From a bacterium (GTDB taxonomy: Bacteria; Armatimonadota; Fimbriimonadia; Fimbriimonadales; Fimbriimonadaceae), in assembly GCA_027483535.1 (NCBI GenBank), contig JAIXUN010000002.1:2356001-2420000 (forward strand): a stretch of DNA of 64,000 nt, in the 5' to 3' direction. Each line of letters starts with the position of its first letter. Positions within the stretch are counted from its first letter, which is position 1. The notes beneath the pieces are model-generated. The model was not told where the DNA came from, ran no database searches, and saw nothing but the letters and a program-made list of their open reading frames with translations. Positions 57,266 through 64,000 of this stretch are shown here, piece after piece. Both the position numbers and the translations under genes were made by a program.

Positions 57266-57874
57266 TCAAGACTCAGGCACTTCGCGCTTTAGTCCGGCGA
57301 TTTTGGCCGCGAGATCGATACTCTCGTCCATCGCCGCCCAGGCGGCTTCATAGCTTTCGGTTAGCTTGGAAAAGGTATCAACCACGCCACCCCGACCTTC
57401 CGAAGTCGCCAAAGTCTCTACCCTCTCGCCAAGAGATTCCAAGTCGACGAGCGCATCGGACAATTCGGTGAACAGTTCCTTCCATTTGGCGGTGTCGGAT
57501 TCCGGAACCTTTTCGACGTCGTCAAGAATCTCTTCCAGCCCGACGCCGAGATCTTCGGCCATCACCGAGGCCTCTTCAACGATCGTTTTCGCATCCCCTT
57601 TGGCTTCTGTTCCAACCTGTTCTAGGGAATCTCGCACCTCTGCCAGCGAGTCACTGCATATGTTGACTTGATAGGCAACCGCCCCCGCTTCGGACTGTGT
57701 TTCCGCCTTTTCCTCTTTCCCGGCCGTTGTGGCGGTGTCCGCCTCGGAGGCGGTTCCTGCTTGGCCAGCCTCTAACTTTTCCGACGGCTTGCCCGAGCAG
57801 CCGATGAAAGTGAGGCTGAAAAGGAGCGAGAGAGCTCCTGCTTGAAAAGAGCGGCGAAAATTAACCGAAATCAT
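57266..57874 (-). CDS. Lipoprotein with helical domain, unknown
   Basis: This is a 202-residue protein with a lipobox (SLTFIGC), a disordered Thr/Ala/Glu-rich stretch (about residues 28-65) and a helical C-terminal part (about 70-195) rich in Glu and Leu, like a coiled coil or four-helix bundle. No family recognised. It is antisense to the pilus cluster. Confidence 0.7.
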   Translation of the reverse strand: MISVNFRRSFQAGALSLLFSLTFIGCSGKPSEKLEAGQAGTASEADTATTAGKEEKAETQSEAGAVAYQVNICSDSLAEVRDSLEQVGTEAKGDAKTIVEEASVMAEDLGVGLEEILDDVEKVPESDTAKWKELFTELSDALVDLESLGERVETLATSEGRGGVVDTFSKLTESYEAAWAAMDESIDLAAKIAGLKREVPES

Positions 57875-57896
57875 GCGATTGCATCCCGTCCCAACG

Positions 57897-57925
57897 TGAA
57901 AATGACCATTCGGTTGGGCTATAAT
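57897..57925 (+). promoter_or_regulatory. Promoter of rpsU
   Basis: A perfect TATAAT (57920-57925) lies 27 bp before the GTG. TGAAAA (57897-57902) at 17 bases spacing is a weak -35. Confidence 0.55.
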
Positions 57926-57951
57926 ACTATTTTGCGAGGAATCTTCAGACA

Positions 57952-58122
57952 GTGATTTACGTCAACGTACAGAACAACGAGTCGATCGACAGCGCCCTGA
58001 AGCGCTTCAACATGAAGCTTCAACAAAGCGGCGTCCTGCGCGATCTTAAAGAGCACAGCCACTACGAAAAGCCGAGCGAAAAGCGACGTCGAAAGGCTCG
58101 CCGACGCCCAGCACGCGGCTAA
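57952..58122 (+). CDS. rpsU: Ribosomal protein bS21
   Basis: This is a 56-residue protein from a GTG start, reading MIYVNVQNNESIDSALKRF and ending in a very basic tail (KRRRKARRRPARG). That is bS21 of the small subunit, which helps place mRNA near the anti-Shine-Dalgarno. Length and tail are normal. It is short enough to be missed by a size cut-off. Confidence 0.92.
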   Translation: MIYVNVQNNESIDSALKRFNMKLQQSGVLRDLKEHSHYEKPSEKRRRKARRRPARG

Positions 58123-58154
58123 GCTCTCCTGATACTCGCATCACGTTTTGAGAT

Positions 58155-58204
58155 GTGCCGATCAAGGGTTGATCTTCCTAGTGAGATCAGGTTTTGATCG
58201 GCAC
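58155..58204 (+). terminator. Nested hairpin between rpsU and ybeY
   Basis: GTGCCGATCAA (58155-58165) pairs exactly with TTGATCGGCAC (58194-58204), and an inner TGATC/GATCA stem nests inside. The tail is TTCTTTATG, only partly T-rich. It may end rpsU or attenuate ybeY. Confidence 0.55.
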
Positions 58205-58220
58205 TTCTTTATGTCTGAAG

Positions 58221-58769
58221 ATGCCCTCTAGTTTGACAATGCCGACGGACGCCATCACCGTTGATGTTGTGTACTCACCGCAGTTTTCTGATCTGCAAGA
58301 AGCCGCGGGCGATCTTTTGGTGCGTTCCATCACCCAGACTCTGCTGCACCACCAGGCAATCGGCAAGGTCGATCTTCTTCTTACCGACGACCTTGAAATG
58401 AGGTCTTTGAACCAACGTTTTCGAGGGATCGACGACTCCACCGACGTTCTGACCTTCCCTGCCTATCTCGGCGATCTCCCTGAATCCGCCGAGGATCCTC
58501 TCGGAGATATTGCCATCAGCGTGCCCTATGCCCAGAGGCAAGCAGAAGTGCGGGGAGTATCTTTAACCAATGAACTCGCAATGCTCGCCATTCACGGAGC
58601 TTTGCATTTGGTCGGTTTCGATGACATCGAAGACGCAGATCGTCGTATGATGCAAGTGGAAATGAACGCGATGGCGATTGCGCTCGGGCTGCAACCCGAT
58701 CCGGAATGGTCTTCTTTGCTCCACGAAAGTGAGAGCAGTCCTTCGTGCAAGGAGGATGCGGCGGGCTAA
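58221..58769 (+). CDS. ybeY: Endoribonuclease YbeY
   Basis: YbeY is an rRNA-maturation and ribosome quality control nuclease. The zinc motif normally reads HGxLHLxGxDH; here it is HGALHLVGFDD, so the third His is Asp. Asp can also bind metal, so loss of function is not certain. LNQRFRGIDDSTDVLTFP is typical. The start at 58221 is a choice; 58239 is also possible. The TTG at 58194 lies within a hairpin. Confidence 0.88.
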   Translation: MPSSLTMPTDAITVDVVYSPQFSDLQEAAGDLLVRSITQTLLHHQAIGKVDLLLTDDLEMRSLNQRFRGIDDSTDVLTFPAYLGDLPESAEDPLGDIAISVPYAQRQAEVRGVSLTNELAMLAIHGALHLVGFDDIEDADRRMMQVEMNAMAIALGLQPDPEWSSLLHESESSPSCKEDAAG

Positions 58770-58780
58770 GCCCCGCACCC

Positions 58781-59494
58781 ATGCGTCGTCCGCAAGACAT
58801 CTACAAGCCGTTCGCGGTTGCCCTTAACGGCATCATTTTCACGTTCAAAACTCAGCGACACATGAGGTTCCACCTCTTTGTGGTGCTTATCGTCATCCTC
58901 TTGGGCCTATTTGTAAACCTGGCGCTCAGGGAGATGCTCGTGCTCCTCTTCACCATTTCGTTGGTGGTTGTCGCCGAAATGTTCAACTCGGCGATTGAGG
59001 CCACCGTCGACCTGGTTTCTCCAAATTACAGCCCATTGGCGAAATTCGCCAAAGACATCGCGGCAGGCGCGGTGTTGATCACGACCATCATCGCTTTGGT
59101 TGTGGGCGGTCTGCTGATCTTCGGCGAGAGTCGATGGGACGCGTTAAAGATCAACTTAGCCTCGGATGCGCCTGCGATTCCGCCCGTGCTTCGCATTGTC
59201 CTTGGCTGCATGGTGGTATTTGTCGCGGTGGTCATTGGCAAAGGTCTTGGCAAGCGCGGACAAGTCCTACAAGGCGGACTGGTTTCGGGTCACGCTGCTT
59301 ACGGATTCTTCTTTGCCACTTGCGCCGTCTTTCTTACCGATAACCCGGTGGTGATGGCACTTGTGATTCTGCTCGCGGCCATTGTTGCCCAGAGTCGCTA
59401 TGAAGCAAAGATCCACTCTCTGCCCGAACTCTCGCTCGGAGCGGCCGTGGGCACCGTTATCGGTCTTGTTTTCTTCCAATTTCTGCCGAAATAA
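58781..59494 (+). CDS. DgkA-type lipid kinase fused to a PAP2-like phosphatase domain
   Basis: The N-terminal about 125 residues are a DgkA-type kinase with three TMs (FTFKTQRHMRFHL, then EMFNSAIEATVDLVSP and LAKFAKDIAAGAVLI), the form that phosphorylates undecaprenol in Gram-positive relatives. The C-terminal about 110 residues have PAP2-like motifs: VSGHAAYG and SRYEAKIHSLPE, that is SRx5Hx3E with Glu in place of Asp. So one chain may carry a kinase and a phosphatase for polyprenyl or diacyl lipids. Start ATG 58781. Confidence 0.8.
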   Translation: MRRPQDIYKPFAVALNGIIFTFKTQRHMRFHLFVVLIVILLGLFVNLALREMLVLLFTISLVVVAEMFNSAIEATVDLVSPNYSPLAKFAKDIAAGAVLITTIIALVVGGLLIFGESRWDALKINLASDAPAIPPVLRIVLGCMVVFVAVVIGKGLGKRGQVLQGGLVSGHAAYGFFFATCAVFLTDNPVVMALVILLAAIVAQSRYEAKIHSLPELSLGAAVGTVIGLVFFQFLPK

Positions 59495-59516
59495 ACTATC
59501 AGAACGAATCTAACGC

Positions 59517-61025
59517 ATGAAGGATAACCCTGCTGAACGTTACCGGCGAAGTGAGCCATTGCTTCGCCGGTCTGAGTCCACTCTTGTACTCGTCATCGCA
59601 TTTGCTCTCTTTGCGGTCATCGCATTTGGGCGACAAGCGGACGGCTTCGTACGGTCCGACGTCTCGACGCTCAAGGAACCCGCTGGGAGCACTTGGCCGG
59701 CTATCTTCGCCGCGCTTCTCTTCATTCTTCTGAATGCAGGCTTCATCCTGGTCGAGAACGCCGTTGCGCTTCTGAGACCGAGTCATATTCGCCAGTACAA
59801 GGAAAAGCCGACGGTTGCGGGCAAGTTAGAAGACTTGCTCGCCCGGCAGGCGGAGGTGATTGCGAGTTGTTCGTTCGGTAGCCAACTCATGCGGGTTGCG
59901 CTGGTGTTCATGGGCATGGTCGTGGCGGTTGCCGCCGCTTCCCTAGCCGAAGAGATGGTCGGATGGCCATTCACTTACGCCACGATTCTCGGCGGAGTCG
60001 CACTGGTTGGAATCCCGATCTTCTTGCTCAATCTGATCCTGGGCGAGTTGGTGCCAAAGAGCTACGCCATGCTTTATCCGGCAGCGACGGCGGCGAGACT
60101 CGCTGGATTTGCGAAGTTCTCCAGCGTTGTGTTCAAGTATCCAGCGCGGTTGGTTGTCGGAATTGCAAACCTCTTTGCCGCAAGATTCGGCGGTAAAGCC
60201 ACGCTCAACGATCCGCTTCGGGCAGAGGAAGAGATCATCACGCTCGTCGAAAACGCTCAAGAGACGGGCGCGATCGAAACCGACGAGAGCGAGCTGATTC
60301 AGAGCGTTTTTGAGTTCACGGATACGGTCGCAAGGGAAATAATGACCCCCCGAACCGACCTGGACGCCATGCCGATCGATAGCGATCCGGAAGAGGTCGT
60401 GAAGGTCATCCAAACCTCCGGACACTCGCGGATTCCGCTTTACGAAGGCACCGACGACCAGATCATTGGGATCATCCACGCCAAGGACTTGCTCCTTTCG
60501 ATGGTGAAAGAGGGCACCCCCAGCATGCGTCGATTGATGCGTCCTGCGATGTTCATTCCCGAGAACAAGAACCTCCACGAGTTGCTCTCCGAGATGCGCG
60601 CCGCACGAGCCCAACTTGCCATCGTGCAAGACGAAATGGGCGGTACTGCGGGCATCGTCACCATCGAGGACATTGTCGAGGAGCTTTTTGGCGACATTCA
60701 AGACGAGTACGACCAGGAAGAACCCGAAGTATCGGAACATGCAGGCGGCTATCTGGTGGAAGGCAAAACCCATCTGGACGATGTGAACGACGAGATCGGC
60801 TCCGAATTCCACAGCGACGACTTCGACACAATCGGTGGATACGTCTTTGGTCTTTTCGGGCGACAACCGAAGCTCGGCGAGTTCCTGGACGCAGACGGGC
60901 ACCGATTCACGGTTGCCGAAACCGACGGTCGAAGAATTCAGCGATTGAGGATTCAAAAGCTGGAAGAAACGGAAGGGCTTGGCGTAGAAAACGGTCGGGT
61001 GTCGGAAGTCTCCGCTTCTCTGTAA
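59517..61025 (+). CDS. CNNM/CBS-domain transporter (HlyC/CorC family)
   Basis: This is a 502-residue protein with an N-terminal signal-anchor (about residues 20-40), a DUF21/CNNM membrane domain (about 60-220, with NLILGELVPKSYAM), two CBS domains (about 280-400, REIMTPRTDLDAMPID and MRPAMFIPENKNLHELL) and a CorC_HlyC transporter-associated domain at the end (YLVEGKTHLDDVNDEIG...GGYVFGLFGR). The family handles Mg or related cations. It follows the lipid kinase by 22 bp. Confidence 0.9.
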   Translation: MKDNPAERYRRSEPLLRRSESTLVLVIAFALFAVIAFGRQADGFVRSDVSTLKEPAGSTWPAIFAALLFILLNAGFILVENAVALLRPSHIRQYKEKPTVAGKLEDLLARQAEVIASCSFGSQLMRVALVFMGMVVAVAAASLAEEMVGWPFTYATILGGVALVGIPIFLLNLILGELVPKSYAMLYPAATAARLAGFAKFSSVVFKYPARLVVGIANLFAARFGGKATLNDPLRAEEEIITLVENAQETGAIETDESELIQSVFEFTDTVAREIMTPRTDLDAMPIDSDPEEVVKVIQTSGHSRIPLYEGTDDQIIGIIHAKDLLLSMVKEGTPSMRRLMRPAMFIPENKNLHELLSEMRAARAQLAIVQDEMGGTAGIVTIEDIVEELFGDIQDEYDQEEPEVSEHAGGYLVEGKTHLDDVNDEIGSEFHSDDFDTIGGYVFGLFGRQPKLGEFLDADGHRFTVAETDGRRIQRLRIQKLEETEGLGVENGRVSEVSASL

Positions 61026-61108
61026 GGAACCTTGCCCTTTGCGGTTGGGGGACTCCGGTGGTGGAGAGAGCCTAGACAAACCCCACTAAGAGCAGGTACC
61101 AAATCGAT

Positions 61109-61867
61109 ATGGCGAGCGGAGTCGAGAGCACGGTTTCTTTAGAGCAGGGCGGGGCGGCAACCATTGCCGAATCTCCCCACCGGCTCTGGTTGGTTAGAAA
61201 CTTCGATCTGTTCAAGTGCCTAACCGATTCCGAACTCCGGACTCTTGCCGATCAAAGTCGCGTGGTCCGATTCGAGCGGAACGACCACATTTGCATGAGC
61301 GGCGTTCGCCACACCCACGCCTATCTTGTCAAAGAAGGCAACGTTCGGGTGGTTGCCACCAACTCGCAAGGCAAAAGGCTGACGCTTGCCATCTTGAAGC
61401 CCGGTGAACTCATCGGCGACATCGATCTGTTTGGAGATCGCGAATCTACCACCGTAGAAAGCGCAGAAGCGGTGGACTCCGCTTCCCTCCTCGCGGTGCC
61501 GGTGGACATCCTGCGAACGATGGTCATTAACAAGCCCGAGCTATCGCTGGCGGTTCATAAACTGATTGGCGACCGCCGAGCCGAAATCTTGAACCGGATG
61601 CAGGACGTGCTCTTCTTGACGGTTCCAGAAAGGCTCGCTCGACTCATTCTGAAACTCGCGAAGGACTATCCCGGCGAGTCCAAGACGGGCCGACGCTTTG
61701 TGAATCTTCGACTCACCCACGCCGAATTCGCCGACCTCATCGGTTCTAACCGAGAAGCGGTCAGCGCCACTTTTGGAAAGTGGAAGGCCGCAGGTCCGGT
61801 AGATACGGTGAAGGGCTTCGTCGTCATCAAAGACGAAGAAGCCCTTCGAACGATCGCGGGCAACTAG
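61109..61867 (+). CDS. Crp/Fnr-type transcription regulator
   Basis: The N-terminal cyclic-nucleotide-binding fold (residues about 30-150) lacks the FGExAL[ML]..R-type cAMP signature; it reads ELIGDIDLFGDRESTTVES. The winged helix is LTHAEFADLIGSNREAVSATFGKWKAAG. There are no Fnr-type Cys clusters at the N-terminus. The ligand is unknown; a link with the cyclase at 6.5 kb is possible but not shown. Confidence 0.88.
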   Translation: MASGVESTVSLEQGGAATIAESPHRLWLVRNFDLFKCLTDSELRTLADQSRVVRFERNDHICMSGVRHTHAYLVKEGNVRVVATNSQGKRLTLAILKPGELIGDIDLFGDRESTTVESAEAVDSASLLAVPVDILRTMVINKPELSLAVHKLIGDRRAEILNRMQDVLFLTVPERLARLILKLAKDYPGESKTGRRFVNLRLTHAEFADLIGSNREAVSATFGKWKAAGPVDTVKGFVVIKDEEALRTIAGN

Positions 61868-61875
61868 CGAGTTCG

Positions 61876-62289
61876 CTAGATCGGAAAAAGGACTTCGACC
61901 TTGGGGTTATCCGGGAAGTCTTCCGGGTAGCACTCGTAAATCTCTCGACCACCGACCTCGTAAAGGTCGTTCGGGAGATTCTCGTCGAACACGCTGCGGA
62001 TGTGGTCAAGGGTGGGCGCAACCGTAACACGGAACTCACCGCCCTTCAGGTCCCAAGCTTCCATGCCTGCCGGAACGGGTCCGTTGGATTCAAAGCAGGC
62101 AAGGTAGGCAAAAACGCCATCCGGCATGCCTTCCCAACGCCTCAAAACTCCGTAGCACTCGCCGTCCCATTGGACCTCTTTCATGCGCGGGACGAACTGG
62201 TCCCAAAGCGCGGGAACTTCGTTGTTGCAGTTGGTTCCCACATAGAGCATGCCGACAACGCGCATTGGAGGGATAACTTTGCTCCTCAT
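61876..62289 (-). CDS. Small GyrI/AraC-effector-like domain protein
   Basis: This is a 137-residue single domain. The layout RVVGMLYVGTNCNNEVPALWDQFVPRM, then ECYGVLRRW, FAYLACFES and GGEFRVTVAP ending in YPEDF is like the GyrI effector-binding fold, with no DNA-binding part. It may bind small ligands. I chose the ATG at 62289; the longer frame to 62511 would overlap the start of the next gene on the other strand and does not look coding. Confidence 0.75.
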   Translation of the reverse strand: MRSKVIPPMRVVGMLYVGTNCNNEVPALWDQFVPRMKEVQWDGECYGVLRRWEGMPDGVFAYLACFESNGPVPAGMEAWDLKGGEFRVTVAPTLDHIRSVFDENLPNDLYEVGGREIYECYPEDFPDNPKVEVLFPI

Positions 62290-62394
62290 GTCCAAATGAT
62301 ACGTCCAACGGGCCGTGGTGGTTGAGGTTAGATTCAGGTTCGAATATGTTCGAACTCTGTTGCTTTCAGCCCTGAACCGGCTTACGATAGGAGA

Positions 62395-64000
62395 ATGCTC
62401 GGGCGACTTTCGATGGCGGTAATGGCGGCGCTGTTCCTCAGCAACTCGGGTTGTAGCGGTGTAGCTTCTGCCCAGGCCACAGGGGCGGAGGGCTTCCTGT
62501 TTGTGCCTCAACGCGCAAACGCACTATCGCTTCTGGAAAACGAGGCTCCTTATCTGAATTTGAACGTGATTGGCTGGGGACCGAACTGGAGTTGGACGAG
62601 CTTCGAGGACGTCTCCAAGTCGACGGACGGCTCTTCCAGAACGGCTCGAGCAAAGCTCTCGACGGGGGCGACTCTCACCCTAGAATGGCGTGTTTCGGGG
62701 GGAGCTTCCTCCGGCGTTGAGCTCAACCTCTCCGTGAGTTCCGACCGCGATACCGCCGTCACTGCGGTTGTACTTTCCGTCGAACCCGATGCGGCGGCTT
62801 TTCAAAAGGGGAACGTCAAGTCAGGCTCGACAACGGCACCGATCCCGGTCGGGATTCGAGATTTTGGCGCCTCGGTCGGACGTTTAGACCTCACCGATGC
62901 CGCCAAGCGCACCGGGAGTATCACCATCGAGCCCGCCGGGCAGGTTTCTGCCGATGGCGGCATCCGGATCGCCCTTTCTCCCACCCAATTGAAAGCGGGT
63001 CAGAAGTACAACAAGCGCATTCGCATAACACCCCCGGCTTCGACTTTGCTTATCACCGACCCGAGTAAGATGCCGGATGATTCCGCGTTCGATACTTGGT
63101 TCCCGTTCCTTCCCGCCACCGCGAGTTCCGGACCGGATGAGATATCCCTGGCTCCCTGGCTAGACGCCCCTGCCGGAAAGGCGGGGCGGGTGAAGGCTGT
63201 CGGCGACAAACTCACCGTCTCCGGAAAGCCGATCAAGCTTTGGGGGATCAACGTTTGCTATGCCGACTGTGCCCCTCCTGAGGAACTTGCCGATCGTCGC
63301 GCCGAGTTTTACGCCCGAAACGGCATCAACGCGGTGCGATTACACAAGTACGCCGATGGGCCGGGATGGGCGGGCATTCAGTCTTCAGGCTCGTTTGCGC
63401 AATTCGATTCGGCTGCCTTGGATCGGATGGACTACTTTGTCGCCAAGCTCAAAGAGAAGGGCATCTATGTGAAGCTGTCTCCAACTTTTGGGGTGAAACT
63501 TGGAACAAACGATCGCGAGGCGGTTCCCTATCACGCTGAGTTTGGAGCGATCAACGGAGCGGACGGTCGGTTAGAAACGCGCCACGGGTCGGTGTTCCTT
63601 TCCAAAGAGTTGCAAGACCTCCAGATCGCCCAAACGGTTCGTTTACTGCAGCATAAGAATCCGTACACGGGGCTGACCTACGCCCAAGACCCGGCGATTG
63701 CGATTGTCGAGATGTTCAACGAGGACAGCGTTCTCTTCTACGGAACTCAAGACCGATTGCAGAAAATCCCAACCCTTCGAAATCGCGCCGCTTCCGAGTT
63801 TGCAGCCTGGTTGCGCGCCAAGTACGGCAACGAAGCAGGACTCAAGAAAGCCTGGGGAGATGGTGGCCTCAACACCTTTGCGGGAGAAGGATTCCCCGGC
63901 GAGAGTCTGGACAAGAACTACATCGTTCCGGCAGGCAACCCGTGGTTCTATGATCCTGACCAGTTGAAGGGATCTCAACGGAATCGCGCGCGTCGCCTGT
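62395..64000 (+). CDS. Secreted glycoside hydrolase-like TIM barrel (partial, cut at right edge)
   Basis: It starts with ATG and GGAGA just upstream. A signal peptide with a possible lipobox (SNSGC) is followed by a beta-rich N-terminal domain (about residues 25-280). Then a barrel begins: WGINVCYADCAPPEE, FYARNGINAVRLHKYAD and, near residue 440, IVEMFNEDSVLFY, where Asn-Glu is the general acid pattern of clan GH-A. The C-terminus is off the window, so the nucleophile and family (GH5-like) cannot be settled. Confidence 0.75.
   Translation, partial: MLGRLSMAVMAALFLSNSGCSGVASAQATGAEGFLFVPQRANALSLLENEAPYLNLNVIGWGPNWSWTSFEDVSKSTDGSSRTARAKLSTGATLTLEWRVSGGASSGVELNLSVSSDRDTAVTAVVLSVEPDAAAFQKGNVKSGSTTAPIPVGIRDFGASVGRLDLTDAAKRTGSITIEPAGQVSADGGIRIALSPTQLKAGQKYNKRIRITPPASTLLITDPSKMPDDSAFDTWFPFLPATASSGPDEISLAPWLDAPAGKAGRVKAVGDKLTVSGKPIKLWGINVCYADCAPPEELADRRAEFYARNGINAVRLHKYADGPGWAGIQSSGSFAQFDSAALDRMDYFVAKLKEKGIYVKLSPTFGVKLGTNDREAVPYHAEFGAINGADGRLETRHGSVFLSKELQDLQIAQTVRLLQHKNPYTGLTYAQDPAIAIVEMFNEDSVLFYGTQDRLQKIPTLRNRAASEFAAWLRAKYGNEAGLKKAWGDGGLNTFAGEGFPGESLDKNYIVPAGNPWFYDPDQLKGSQRNRARRL

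Overview
The window looks like chromosomal DNA of a diderm bacterium with moderately high GC. The signs of an outer membrane are a TolC-type protein, an RND pump, a secretin and many lipoproteins with double-glycine-rich N-termini. Other clues are a PEP-CTERM protein, the futalosine route to menaquinone (MqnE), MutS2, frequent TTG/GTG starts and a type IV pilus-like cluster. Together these fit Armatimonadota (Fimbriimonadia-like). That placement is my inference from gene content, not a measured phylogeny. I see no rRNA, tRNA, CRISPR array, transposase or phage gene.

Left part (1-22.7 kb), almost all on the minus strand: a secreted GH13 amylase (cut by the window edge) and a PEP-CTERM protein with two candidate operators; an ECF sigma/anti-sigma pair; mqnE; a membrane class III cyclase with an unknown partner gene; two paralogous lipoproteins; mutS2-cdd; a P1B-4 metal ATPase; a four-gene AbrB/TolC/MFP/RND efflux operon; and rplU-rpmA. 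One small secreted protein (12.7 kb) runs on the plus strand.

Middle part (23-43 kb), mixed strands: a C11-like lipoprotein whose catalytic Cys is Ser; a stretch of about 250 bp that looks like an unannotated minus-strand structured RNA; a Cys-less bS18; an orphan MalK/UgpC-type ATPase behind a strong promoter; a THUMP-like methyltransferase; a degenerate secreted archaemetzincin; MntR; two FAD amine-oxidase-type enzymes; small secreted and membrane proteins; an intergenic block of inverted repeats; an S9 peptidase; a large Asp-box propeller protein; a Fic protein with twin palindromes at its start; and a rhodanese-SufE pair.

Right part (43-64 kb), mostly plus: a CBM9-like/DUF5916-type outer-membrane protein, then a 12-kb cluster encoding pseudopilins, a GAF-HD-GYP phosphodiesterase, PilM, PilN, PilO, a PilP-like protein, secretin, PilB, PilC and the major pilin. 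The HD-GYP enzyme (c-di-GMP hydrolysis) and the MshEN-like N-terminus of PilB (c-di-GMP binding in that family) suggest local second-messenger control of the machine. After it come rpsU, ybeY, a DgkA-PAP2 fusion, a CNNM/CBS transporter, a Crp/Fnr regulator, a small GyrI-like protein and the start of a secreted glycosidase cut by the right edge.
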